From Streptomyces sp. HUAS MG91 (lineage in GTDB: Bacteria; Actinomycetota; Actinomycetes; Streptomycetales; Streptomycetaceae), in the NCBI RefSeq assembly GCF_040529335.1, contig NZ_CP159534.1:7688001-7752000 (forward strand): 64,000 nucleotides of DNA, read 5' to 3'. Below are positions 52,767 through 60,493 of the stretch, piece by piece. Positions within the stretch are counted from its first letter, which is position 1. Every line of letters begins with the position of its first letter. Below the pieces are notes generated by a model that saw nothing but the letters and a program-made list of their open reading frames with translations, was not told the origin of the DNA and did no database searches. The position numbers and the translations under genes are program-made.

Positions 52767-53910
52767 CCAGGGACTCCGGCGTCAGATCGGCGAGCGTCGG
52801 ATAGCCGTCCACGGCCATCGTCAGATCGGCCTCGGCGAGCAGCGAACGCAGCACGTGCACGATGCCGTCCTCACCGCCCACCGCGAGCCCGTACGCGTAC
52901 GGGCGCCCGACGCCGACGGCCGTCGCGCCCAGCGCGAGCGCCTTCACGACGTCGGCGCCCGAGCGGATGCCGGAGTCGAAGAGCACCGGCATGCCGTCGG
53001 CCGCCTCGACGACGCCGGGCAGCGCGTCGAGCGCCGCCAGGCCGCCGTTGGCCTGGCGGCCGCCGTGCGTCGAGCAGTAGATGCCGTCCACGCCGCCGTC
53101 CCGGGCGCGGCGCACGTCCTCCGGGTGGCAGACGCCCTTGAGGATCAGCGGCAGATCGGTGAGCGAGCGCAGCCACGGCAGATCGTCCCAGGTGAGCGGG
53201 TTGCCGAAGATGCCCACCCACGATCCGACGACGGCCTGCGGATCGTCGGACGGGGTCAGCTCCCTGAATCGCGGGTCCGAGGTGTAGTTGGCGAGACAGT
53301 GGCCGCGCAGCTGCGGGAAGTTCGCGGTCGACAGGTCGCGCGGGCGCCAGCCCGTCACCCAGGTGTCCAGGGTGACCACGATGCCCTTGTAGCCGGCCGC
53401 CTCGGCCCGCTTCACCAGGCTCTCGGCGAGCGCCCGGTCGGTCGGCGTGTACAGCTGGAAGAAGCCGGGTGTGTCACCGAACTCGGCGGCCACGTCCTCC
53501 ATCGGGTCCACGGTCAGCGTCGACGCCACCATCGGCACCCCGGTGCGCGCCGCGGCCCGCGCCGTCGCCAGATCCCCGTGGCCGTCCTGCGCGCACAGCC
53601 CGATCACCCCGACCGGCGCCATGAACAGCGGCGACGCCAGCCGGTGCCCGAACAGTTCCACGGACAGGTCCCGCCGGGCCGCGCCCACCATCATCCGCGG
53701 CATCAGCCCGTACCGCCCGAAGGCCTCCACATTGGCCCGCTGTGTCCGCTCGTCCCCGGCGCCCCCGGCCACGTACGACCAGATCGACGGCGGCAGCGCC
53801 GCCTCGGCCCGCCGCTCCAGCTCCCCGAACTCCATGGGGAGCGTGGGGACGACACCGCGCAGTCCGTCGAGGTAGATCTCGTACTGGTAGTCGCCGAACT
53901 GCGGGCTCAT
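52747..53910 (-). CDS. FMN-dependent alpha-hydroxy acid oxidase, lactate 2-monooxygenase type
   Basis: This 387-residue TIM-barrel flavoenzyme has the N-terminal [23 protein letters not shown] and the central FMN motif [21 protein letters not shown]. The active-site loop [20 protein letters not shown] carries the catalytic histidine. The segment between strands resembles actinobacterial lactate 2-monooxygenase (lactate + O2 to acetate + CO2). The asparagine common in SNHGGRQ is threonine here. AAAGAGG precedes the ATG. The quercetinase/hydrolase pair lies 72 bases upstream on the same strand, so it may belong to that transcript. Confidence 0.85.
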   Translation of the reverse strand: MSPQFGDYQYEIYLDGLRGVVPTLPMEFGELERRAEAALPPSIWSYVAGGAGDERTQRANVEAFGRYGLMPRMMVGAARRDLSVELFGHRLASPLFMAPVGVIGLCAQDGHGDLATARAAARTGVPMVASTLTVDPMEDVAAEFGDTPGFFQLYTPTDRALAESLVKRAEAAGYKGIVVTLDTWVTGWRPRDLSTANFPQLRGHCLANYTSDPRFRELTPSDDPQAVVGSWVGIFGNPLTWDDLPWLRSLTDLPLILKGVCHPEDVRRARDGGVDGIYCSTHGGRQANGGLAALDALPGVVEAADGMPVLFDSGIRSGADVVKALALGATAVGVGRPYAYGLAVGGEDGIVHVLRSLLAEADLTMAVDGYPTLADLTPESLVTLPRG

Positions 53911-53982
53911 GAGGGACCTCTTTCTGCCTGTCGGTGGAGAGCGAAGCCCAATCTGCCAGCAGAGACGTGCCAGGGAAAGAGA

Positions 53983-54855
53983 TCATTTCGCGGTGGTGGC
54001 GAACGCCACGGACCGGGCGAAGATCCGCTCCACCTCGTCCGGGGCCAGGCCGTACCAGCCGTGATCGGCACCGGCGACCGTGTGCAGTTCCACCGGCGCC
54101 CCGGCCTCCCGCAGCGCCCGCGCGAGGTCCCGTCCGTGCGAGCACGCCACCATCGTGTCGGCCTCGCCGTGCACCACCAGGAACGGCGGAGCGCCCCCGT
54201 GGACCCGATGCACGGGGCTCGCGGCGACGGCGGCCTCCGGCACGTCCCGGGGAGCCGCGCCCAGCAGCAGTGCCTCCGGCGTCGCCGGGTCGGCGGGGTC
54301 GAACGGCGGCCGGGGCGTCGTCAGATCGGCGGGCCCGTACCAGACCACCGCCCCGGCCAGCCGCGGCGCGTCGTGCGTCAGCGCGAGCAGCGCGGCCAGG
54401 TGCCCGCCCGCCGACTCGCCCCACACCACCGTGCGCGCCGGATCGACGCCCAGCTCGGCCGCCCGGACACCGAGCCAGCGCAGCGCCGCCCGCAGATCGT
54501 CCAGCGGCGCGGGGAACAGCGCCTCGCCGCTGAGCCGGTAGTCGACGCAGGCCACCGCGAGACCGGCCGCCGCGAGCCGCTCGAAGGGGCCCGGGGCCCA
54601 GGCGCGCGTGGTCACTCCCATGTCGTCGCGCTGCCCGCGCCGCCACGCCCCGCCGTGCACGAACAGCACCAGGGGAGCGGGGCCCGGCGCGCCGGGCAGC
54701 CACAGGTCCAGCTCCAGCGGGCGCGCGCCGTCGGGAACCGCGTACGGCACACCGCGCAACAGGCGCGTACCGTGCGGGCGTTCGGCGGCGGGCGGCAGCG
54801 GGGCGACGTCGGGATGCGGGGCGGCGATCAGCGCCCGCAGCTCACCCGGCGTCAC
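53983..54855 (-). CDS. Alpha/beta hydrolase (HSL-type esterase), candidate depside hydrolase
   Basis: This 290-residue serine hydrolase has the oxyanion motif VLFVHGGAWRRGQRDDM, nucleophile elbow VVWGESAGGHLAALLAL, acid in FLVVHGEADTMV and histidine in VAGADHGWYG. It resembles the hormone-sensitive-lipase/kynurenine-formamidase group. The GTG at 54855 overlaps the stop of the quercetinase-like gene by four bases, indicating that both proteins are made together. Quercetinases produce a depside ester, so hydrolysis of that ester is a logical role, though inferred from coupling only. There is no signal peptide. Confidence 0.83.
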   Translation of the reverse strand: MTPGELRALIAAPHPDVAPLPPAAERPHGTRLLRGVPYAVPDGARPLELDLWLPGAPGPAPLVLFVHGGAWRRGQRDDMGVTTRAWAPGPFERLAAAGLAVACVDYRLSGEALFPAPLDDLRAALRWLGVRAAELGVDPARTVVWGESAGGHLAALLALTHDAPRLAGAVVWYGPADLTTPRPPFDPADPATPEALLLGAAPRDVPEAAVAASPVHRVHGGAPPFLVVHGEADTMVACSHGRDLARALREAGAPVELHTVAGADHGWYGLAPDEVERIFARSVAFATTAK

Positions 54856-55409
54856 CGGTCGCGCCACTGGTGGTCCGGCAGGAAGCGCACGTCGAACTGC
54901 TCGCGCACCGAGCCGAACTTGTGCTGCTCCGGCACGAACGGCTCGGCAGGCAGGCCGAGTTGCTCCGTCGGTGTGCCCAGCGTCTCGAAGAACCGCTCGA
55001 AGGTGTGGCCGGGGCCCGCCGCGACGCCGACGATCTGCGTGTGATGGCGCTCCATGCGGTAGGCGTGCGGGCAGTTCTTCGGTACGAAGCCGAAGTCGCC
55101 CGGCGTCAGGACCCGTTCGCTCTGCTCGCCCTCGGTGTCCTCGACGAAGAGCCGGACCGCTCCCTGCGTCACGTAGAACACCTCGTGCGTGTCCGCGTGC
55201 ACGTGCGCCGGGATGATGTCGCCCCGCGGGCCCTCGACCGTGAAGAAGTTGAAGGTGTTCTCCGTCTGCTCGCCGCCCGCGTAGACCGTGATCAGATCCC
55301 CGAACAGATGGGCGCGGTCGCCCTCGCCCTTCTCGATGACGTACGGCTTCGACGGATCGGCCGGGATGCGGGAGGCGGCGCGGTACCGCGTCGCGAACTC
55401 CATGGTCAT
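54852..55409 (-). CDS. queD: Quercetin 2,3-dioxygenase-like monocupin
   Basis: This 185-residue single-domain cupin has metal ligands in the expected spacing: His69, His71 and Glu76 in AHVHADTHEVFYV and His115 in PKNCPHAYRM. From memory these are the same positions as in the nickel/cobalt quercetinase QueD of Streptomyces sp. FLA, which is also about 186 residues. That enzyme opens the flavonol C-ring, releasing CO and a depside. GGAGGGTGG precedes the ATG at 55409. It is divergent from a MarR gene, with two adjacent palindromes between, and is coupled to a downstream hydrolase. The symbol is given on motif and length match. Confidence 0.85.
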   Translation of the reverse strand: MTMEFATRYRAASRIPADPSKPYVIEKGEGDRAHLFGDLITVYAGGEQTENTFNFFTVEGPRGDIIPAHVHADTHEVFYVTQGAVRLFVEDTEGEQSERVLTPGDFGFVPKNCPHAYRMERHHTQIVGVAAGPGHTFERFFETLGTPTEQLGLPAEPFVPEQHKFGSVREQFDVRFLPDHQWRDR

Positions 55410-55428
55410 GTCTGTCCACCCTCCGTGC

Positions 55429-55465
55429 GTCAGGCTGCCTGACGAATAATGTCAGGTAGCCTGAC
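55429..55465. promoter_or_regulatory. Tandem palindromic operators between queD-like and marR genes
   Basis: Two 15-bp sequences, GTCAGGCTGCCTGAC (55429-55443, perfect around its centre) and GTCAGGTAGCCTGAC (55451-55465, one mismatch), are spaced 22 bases centre to centre, about two helical turns. This fits two MarR dimers on one face of the DNA, covering the divergent promoters. Confidence 0.85.
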
Positions 55466-55514
55466 ATGCGGTGCGGGTGGCGGGCAAGGGCCGCCCGCGA
55501 GGTGGGAGGAACCC

Positions 55515-55952
55515 GTGACCGAGGCCCGACGCGATCTGCCGCAGCTTCTGGGGGAGGCCCGGCGCTGGTTCGAGGACGGACTGCTCGCCGCGCTGGAGGC
55601 GGGCGGGGTGCCGGCCGTCACCCCGGCGCAGGTGCAGCTCTTCGCCGCGCTCGACGCCGACGGCACCACCGTCGCCGAACTCGCCCGGCGCACGGGGGTC
55701 ACCCGGCAGACCGTCCACCAGGCCGTGCGCTCGCTGGTCGCCGCGGGGCTGCTGGAGCAGGTCGCCGACCCCGCCTCCGCACGGCAGCGCCTCGTCCGGC
55801 GCACCCCCGCGGGGCGGTACGCCCACGACAGGGCCCGCCGCGCGCTCCGCCGCCTGGAGGGACAGCTCGCCCAACGCATCGGCGAGGAAGCCCTCGACGC
55901 GCTGCGGTCGGCGCTGGAAGCGCCCTGGGGAGACCCGCCCGGCCGCCGCTGA
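55515..55952 (+). CDS. MarR-family transcriptional regulator
   Basis: This 145-residue MarR-type winged-helix protein has TPAQVQLFAALDADGTTVAELARRTGVTRQTVHQAVRSLVAAGLLEQ as the recognition region and a wing RQRLVRRTPAGRYAH. The GTG at 55515 has GGGAGGA upstream. It is divergent from the quercetinase-like gene, and two palindromic operators lie in the gap. Flavonoid-responsive repression of queD and itself is the natural model: known bacilli use MarR- and TetR-type regulators for quercetinase control. The ligand identity is inferred. Confidence 0.9.
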   Translation: MTEARRDLPQLLGEARRWFEDGLLAALEAGGVPAVTPAQVQLFAALDADGTTVAELARRTGVTRQTVHQAVRSLVAAGLLEQVADPASARQRLVRRTPAGRYAHDRARRALRRLEGQLAQRIGEEALDALRSALEAPWGDPPGRR

Positions 55953-56011
55953 CGGCGCCACGCACCCCGCTTCGCCCCTCCCGGGCCCGCCGAAACCCGC
56001 GCCCAGTCTGT

Positions 56012-56054
56012 GCGAACAAAATCGTTGACAATTCTGTTCGCCTAGATTTAGCGT
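56012..56054 (+). promoter_or_regulatory. Promoter and GntR-type operator of the gntR gene
   Basis: A -35 TTGACA (56025-56030) and -10 TAGCGT (56049-56054) are separated by 18 bases. Overlapping the -35, the segment 56012-56032 read on the minus strand begins ATTGTCAAC and contains TGTTCGC, resembling the sequence at the transporter promoter (60355-60375). GCGAACA/TGTTCGC (56012-56018, 56035-56041) also form an inverted pair. Confidence 0.65.
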
Positions 56055-56081
56055 CGACAGGCACTCACTCAGGGAGGGCAG

Positions 56082-56735
56082 ATGCCGAAGGAAGCCCGTC
56101 CAGGCTCCGGAGAGCAGGCCAAGCAGTACGCGCTGGAGCGGCTCCGGCGGTCGATCCTGCGCGGCGAGATGGCACCGGCGCAGCGGCTGGTGGAGAACGA
56201 ACTCGCCGAGCAGTACGACGTCACCCGCGCCAGCATCCGCGCCGCACTGCTCGACCTCGCCGCCGAAGGGCTGGTCGAGCGGATCCGCAACCGCGGGTCA
56301 CGAGTGCGCGTGGTCACGGTGCAGGAGGCCGTGGAGATCACGGAGTGCCGGATGGCACTGGAGGGGCTGTGCGCGGCCAAGGCCGCCGAGGTCGCCACCG
56401 ACGCCCAGCTCGACGAGCTGACCGGCCTCGGCACCGCCATGTCGAAGGCGGTCGCCGAGGGCGACCCGATCACGTACTCCGAACTCAACCACGAACTGCA
56501 CGCCCGGATCCGGGACATCTCCGGCCAGCAGACGGCCGTCGGTCTCCTGGAGCGGCTCAACGCCCAACTGGTACGCCACCGCTTCCAGTTGGCGCTGCGC
56601 CCGGGACGTCCGCAGCAATCCCTGAGTGAGCACCTGGCGGTGATCGACGCGATCCGCGCCAGGGATCCGCAAGCGGCCGAGACGGCCGTCCGCGCCCACC
56701 TCAGCAGCGTGATCGCCGCTCTGCGCGACGACTGA
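56082..56735 (+). CDS. GntR-family regulator, FCD subfamily
   Basis: This 217-residue regulator has an N-terminal winged helix (QYALERLRRSILRGEMAPAQRLVE, then LAEQYDVTRASIRAALLDLAAEGLVERI, wing RGSRVRVV) and an all-helical FCD ligand domain containing ECRMALEGLCAAKAA and the histidines ELNHELHARI and LSEHLAVIDAI that usually bind a metal and acidic effector. GGGAGGGC lies before the ATG. It precedes four ring-cleavage genes on the same strand and is the probable controller of them and of the MFS transporter, sharing operator-like sequence with the latter promoter. The effector is probably a pathway acid. Confidence 0.9.
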   Translation: MPKEARPGSGEQAKQYALERLRRSILRGEMAPAQRLVENELAEQYDVTRASIRAALLDLAAEGLVERIRNRGSRVRVVTVQEAVEITECRMALEGLCAAKAAEVATDAQLDELTGLGTAMSKAVAEGDPITYSELNHELHARIRDISGQQTAVGLLERLNAQLVRHRFQLALRPGRPQQSLSEHLAVIDAIRARDPQAAETAVRAHLSSVIAALRDD

Positions 56736-56780
56736 ACCGCTCCTGGGGCAGGCGCACACCTGTCACCGAGGAGATGCAGC

Positions 56781-57536
56781 ATGACCAACGGCCAGGGCGC
56801 GCCCGCCGCCACCCCACGTTCGACACTGGTGATCACCGCGCACGCCGGGGACTTCGTGTGGCGGGCCGGCGGTGCCGTCGCCCTCGCCGCCGCCCGCGGC
56901 GAGAAGGTCACCATCGCGTGCCTGACGTTCGGCGAGCGCGGCGAGTCCGCCAAGGCCTGGCGCGAGGGGAAGAAGCTCGACGAGATCAAGGCACTCCGCC
57001 GCGACGAGGCGGAGCGCGCCGCCGCCGTGCTCGGCGCCGAGGTCCGCTTCTTCGACGCCGGCGACTACCCGCTTCTCGCCACCGCCGAACTGACCGACCG
57101 GCTCGTCACCGTCTACCGCGAGACCCGGCCCGACGTGGTGCTCACGCACCCGGTCGAGGACCCCTACAACGGCGACCACCCGGCCGCCAACCGCATGGCC
57201 CTGGAGGCCCGCGTCCTCGCGCAGGCCATCGGCTACCCCGGCGAGGGCGAGATCATCGGCGCCCCGCCCGTCTTCTACTTCGAACCGCACCAGCCCGAGA
57301 TGAGCGGCTTCAAGCCCGAGGTCCTGCTCGACATCACCGAGGTCTGGGAGACCAAGCGCACGGCCATGGAGTGCCTGGCCGCGCAGCGGCACCTGTGGGA
57401 CTACTACACCGATCTGGCGGTGCGCCGCGGTGTGCAGCTGAAGCGGAACGCCGGGCCCAACCTGGGGCTCGCCCACACGACCATGGCCGAGGCGTACATG
57501 CGCCCGTACCCGCAGATCGCGAAGGAGCTCGCCTGA
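56781..57536 (+). CDS. galB: PIG-L/LmbE-fold protein, 4-oxalomesaconate hydratase-like
   Basis: This 251-residue zinc-binding PIG-L family member does not have the usual PHPDDE; it has VITAHAGDFVWRAGGAVAL, the variant described for Pseudomonas 4-oxalomesaconate hydratase GalB, followed by LTFGERGESAKAW. Further metal-type motifs are THPVEDPYNGDHPAANRMA. GalB hydrates 4-oxalomesaconate to 4-carboxy-4-hydroxy-2-oxoadipate. The next two genes encode the following aldolase and the tautomerase, which supports this over a deacetylase role. AGGAG precedes the ATG, and the stop shares a base with the next ATG. Confidence 0.85.
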   Translation: MTNGQGAPAATPRSTLVITAHAGDFVWRAGGAVALAAARGEKVTIACLTFGERGESAKAWREGKKLDEIKALRRDEAERAAAVLGAEVRFFDAGDYPLLATAELTDRLVTVYRETRPDVVLTHPVEDPYNGDHPAANRMALEARVLAQAIGYPGEGEIIGAPPVFYFEPHQPEMSGFKPEVLLDITEVWETKRTAMECLAAQRHLWDYYTDLAVRRGVQLKRNAGPNLGLAHTTMAEAYMRPYPQIAKELA

Positions 57537-58240
57537 TGCCCGGCATCATCGTCACCGACCCGCCCAAGGCCGAGGCGAAGGACGTCGAGGCGCTCGCCGG
57601 GTACGGCGTCGCCACCGTCCACGAGGCGCTGGGCCGCACCGGACTGCTCGGCCACCACCTGCGCCCCAACCAGCGGGACACCCGCGTCGCGGGCACCGCC
57701 GTGACCGTCCTGTCCTGGCCCGGCGACAACCTCATGATCCACGCGGCCGTGGAGCAGTGCGGTCCGGGCGACATCCTCGTCGTCACCACCACCTCCCCGT
57801 CCACCGACGGCATGTTCGGCGAACTCTTCGCCACCGCCCTGAAGCGGCGCGGAGTGCGCGGCATCGTCACGGGCGCCGGCATCCGCGACACCGCCGAACT
57901 GCGCGCCATGGGCTTCGCCGCCTGGTCGGCGGCCGTCTCCGCGCAGGGCACCGTGAAGGCCACCGGCGGCAGCGTCAACGTCCCCGTCGTGCTCGGCGGG
58001 GAGACGATCCGCCCCGGTGACGTGATCCTCGCCGACGACGACGGCGTGGTGGTCGTCCCGCGCGAGCGGGCCCAGGAGGCCGCCGAGAAGTCGCGGGCCC
58101 GCGAGGACAAGGAGGCCGCCACGCGGGCCGCCTTCCACGAGGGTCAACTCGGCCTGGACCGGTACGGATTGCGGGAGACCCTGCGACGGCTCGGCGTCGA
58201 GTACCGGACGTACGAGGAGCACACCGGGGCCGGCTCGTGA
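57536..58240 (+). CDS. galC: 4-carboxy-4-hydroxy-2-oxoadipate aldolase / oxaloacetate decarboxylase
   Basis: This 234-residue RraA-fold class II aldolase has motifs YGVATVHEALGRTGLL, PGDNLMIHAAVEQCGPGDILVV, GVRGIVTGAGIRDTAELRAMGF and PVWSK-like AAWSAAVSAQGTVKATGGSVNVP. They match LigK/GalC/ProA enzymes that split 4-carboxy-4-hydroxy-2-oxoadipate to pyruvate and oxaloacetate with a divalent metal. The ATG overlaps the previous stop (TGATG), and its own stop overlaps the next GTG (GTGA). It is the last carbon-carbon cleaving step of gallate or protocatechuate 4,5-cleavage pathways. Confidence 0.92.
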   Translation: MPGIIVTDPPKAEAKDVEALAGYGVATVHEALGRTGLLGHHLRPNQRDTRVAGTAVTVLSWPGDNLMIHAAVEQCGPGDILVVTTTSPSTDGMFGELFATALKRRGVRGIVTGAGIRDTAELRAMGFAAWSAAVSAQGTVKATGGSVNVPVVLGGETIRPGDVILADDDGVVVVPRERAQEAAEKSRAREDKEAATRAAFHEGQLGLDRYGLRETLRRLGVEYRTYEEHTGAGS

Positions 58241-59346
58241 CCGGCCCGGCCGAGCTGCGCTGCATGCTGATGCGCGGCGGCACCTCCAAGGGCGCGTACT
58301 TCCTCGCCGGCGACCTGCCCGCCGACCCGGCCGACCGGGACGCGCTGCTGCTGCGCGTCATGGGCAGTCCCGACCCGCGCCAGATCGACGGGCTCGGCGG
58401 CGCGCACCCTCTGACGAGCAAGGTCGCGGTGGTGTCCAGGTCGGCCGACGCCGACGCGGACGTCGACTATCTCTTCCTCCAAGTCGGCGTCGACCGGTCT
58501 GAGGTGTCGGACCGTCAGAACTGCGGGAACCTGCTCGCGGGCGTCGGTCCGTTCGCCGTCGAGCGCGGAATGGTGGCCGCCGGGCCGCACGAGACCTCCG
58601 TACGGATCCGCATGGTCAACTCCGGCGACCGCGCCACGGCGACCTTCCCGACGCCCGGCGGCCGGGTCGACTACACGGGCGACGCGGAGATCTCCGGCGT
58701 GCCGGGCGCCGCGGCGGCCGTCGTCGTCGAATTCCCGCCGGGGGAGAGGGCGTTGCTGCCCACCGGCCACGTCCGCGACACCGTCGCCGGCACCGAGGTC
58801 ACCTGCGTCGACAACGGCATGCCGACCGTGCTGATACCTGCCGACGCTCTCGGGGTCACCGGCTACGAGACACCGCAGGAGCTGGAGGCGGACGGGAGAC
58901 TGGCCGCCCGGCTGCACGACATCCGGCTCGCGGCGGGGGAGTTGATGGGGCTCGGCGACGTCGCGACCGCCACCGTCCCCAAGCTGACCCTGCTCGCGCC
59001 GCCCCGGTACGGCGGCGCGGTCACCACCCGCACCTTCATCCCGGTCCGCTGTCACACCTCCATCGGCGTGCTCGGCGCCGCGAGCGTGGCCGCCGGAATC
59101 CGGATCGACGGCAGCGTGGCCGCCGGGATCGGCGCACCGCCCGCCGACGGCGACCGGCTGCGGATCGAGCACCCCACCGGATTCACCGACATCGAGAGCA
59201 GCCTCGGCCGCACCGCCGACGACTGCCCGCTGTCCCGCCGCACCGCCGTGGTCCGCACGGCCCGCAAGATCTTCGACGGCACCGTCTTCCCCAGGTCCGC
59301 CACGACGGCGCCCCTGCCCGCCCCGACCCCAGGAGGTCACCGATGA
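58237..59346 (+). CDS. galD: 4-oxalomesaconate tautomerase-like protein (GalD/PrpF family)
   Basis: This 369-residue protein of the diaminopimelate-epimerase-like PrpF family shows LRCMLMRGGTSKGAYFLAGDLP, MGSPDPRQIDGLGGAHPLTSKVAVV, QNCGNLLAGVGPFAVERG (catalytic-type Cys), DNGMPTVLIPA and RCHTSIGVLGAASVA. GalD converts the keto form of oxalomesaconate to the enol for hydration; PrpF isomerises aconitate. The presence of galB- and galC-like neighbours favours the GalD role. The GTG start and the ATGA overlap at its end show complete coupling in this operon. Confidence 0.9.
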   Translation: MTGPAELRCMLMRGGTSKGAYFLAGDLPADPADRDALLLRVMGSPDPRQIDGLGGAHPLTSKVAVVSRSADADADVDYLFLQVGVDRSEVSDRQNCGNLLAGVGPFAVERGMVAAGPHETSVRIRMVNSGDRATATFPTPGGRVDYTGDAEISGVPGAAAAVVVEFPPGERALLPTGHVRDTVAGTEVTCVDNGMPTVLIPADALGVTGYETPQELEADGRLAARLHDIRLAAGELMGLGDVATATVPKLTLLAPPRYGGAVTTRTFIPVRCHTSIGVLGAASVAAGIRIDGSVAAGIGAPPADGDRLRIEHPTGFTDIESSLGRTADDCPLSRRTAVVRTARKIFDGTVFPRSATTAPLPAPTPGGHR

Positions 59347-60296
59347 CCCCGCCGCTCGGCGACATCGCCCATATCGGCCACGCCCAGCTGTTCACCCCGG
59401 ACCTGGACGCCTCCGTCGCCTTCTTCACGGACTTCCTGGGCCTCACCGTCAACGGCGAGGACGGCGACACCGTCCATCTGCGCACCTTCGACGACTACGA
59501 GCACCACAGCCTGGTCCTCACCGCCCGCGAGCAGCCGGGACTCGGCCGGCTCGCCCTGCGCACCTCCAGCGAGGAAGCCCTGCGGCGCCGGGTGGAGGCC
59601 GTCGAGAATGCGGGCGGCACGGGCCACTGGACCGAGGACGAGCCCGGCCTCGGCAAGCTCTACGTCACCACCGACCCCGACGGCCACGAACACGCCCTGT
59701 ACTGGGAGAGCGAGCACTACCGCGCCCCCGGCGCGCTGAAGCCCGCCCTCAAGAACCAGCCGCAGGCCAAGCCGAACCGGGGCGTCGGCGTCCGCCGCCT
59801 GGACCACGTCAACTTCCTCGCCGCCGACGTCCTCGCCAACGCCGAGTTCCAGCAGAGCGTCCTCGGGGCCCGACCCACCGAGCAGATCAGGCTCGACACG
59901 GGCCGGATCGCGGCGCGCTGGCTCACGTACACGAACAAGTCCTACGACGTCGTCTACACCGAGGACTGGACCGGCAGCGAGGGCAGGCTGCACCACATCG
60001 CCTTCGCCTCCGACACCCGCGAGGACATCCTGCGCGCCGCCGACCTCGCCGTCGACACCGGCGTGTTCATCGAGACGGGCCCGCACAAGCACGCCATCCA
60101 GCAGACGTTCTTCCTCTACGTCTACGAACCCGGCGGCAACCGCATCGAGCTGTGCAACCCGCTCACCCGGCTCGTGCTCGCCCCCGACTGGCCGCTCGTC
60201 ACCTGGACCGAGGCCGAGCGCGCCAAGGGACAGGCCTGGGGCCTGAAGACCATCCGGTCGTTCCACACCCACGGCACCCCGCCCGTCCAGGCCTGA
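59343..60296 (+). CDS. Type I (VOC-fold) extradiol ring-cleavage dioxygenase
   Basis: This 317-residue protein has two VOC domains like catechol 2,3-dioxygenase (about 307 residues). Iron ligands in the C-terminal domain are visible: His155 in RRLDHVNFLA, His217/218 in GRLHHIAFAS and Glu269 in GGNRIELCNP. Active-site-type histidine and tyrosines occur in GPHKHAIQQTFFLYVY. The N-terminal domain (IGHAQLFTPDLDASVAFF) is structural. It is the final coupled gene after galB-galC-galD, where a gallate dioxygenase would be expected; known GalA is of the unrelated LigAB type. Its true substrate, gallate, protocatechuate or a derivative, is unproven. Confidence 0.88.
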   Translation: MTPPLGDIAHIGHAQLFTPDLDASVAFFTDFLGLTVNGEDGDTVHLRTFDDYEHHSLVLTAREQPGLGRLALRTSSEEALRRRVEAVENAGGTGHWTEDEPGLGKLYVTTDPDGHEHALYWESEHYRAPGALKPALKNQPQAKPNRGVGVRRLDHVNFLAADVLANAEFQQSVLGARPTEQIRLDTGRIAARWLTYTNKSYDVVYTEDWTGSEGRLHHIAFASDTREDILRAADLAVDTGVFIETGPHKHAIQQTFFLYVYEPGGNRIELCNPLTRLVLAPDWPLVTWTEAERAKGQAWGLKTIRSFHTHGTPPVQA

Positions 60297-60306
60297 CCCG
60301 CGCCTC

Positions 60307-60340
60307 CGGCCCCGGTGAGCGCCGGATCCCACCGGGGCCG
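60307..60340 (+). terminator. Terminator after the ring-cleavage operon
   Basis: A perfect 11-bp stem (CGGCCCCGGTG at 60307-60317, complement at 60330-60340) just after the dioxygenase stop separates the operon from the separately promoted transporter gene. Confidence 0.75.
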
Positions 60341-60354
60341 AATTGTTTCCTGAG

Positions 60355-60399
60355 ATTGTCAACAAAAGTGTTGACGAGGAGGCCGGGACTTCTTAGCGT
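60355..60399 (+). promoter_or_regulatory. Promoter and GntR-type operator of the aromatic-acid transporter
   Basis: -35 TTGACG (60371-60376), a 17-base spacer and -10 TAGCGT (60394-60399). An inverted repeat GTCAACA-AAAG-TGTTGAC (60358-60375) covers the -35 and matches the gntR promoter site in ATTGTCAAC and TGTT positions, indicating common control. Confidence 0.7.
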
Positions 60400-60493
60400 C
60401 TACGCCACTCCCCACGCCGCACCGTCCCCACCCACGCCTTTTGCAGCCGGGGACCCGGATTCCCACCCGGGTCCCGCACGAGAGGAAACAACG

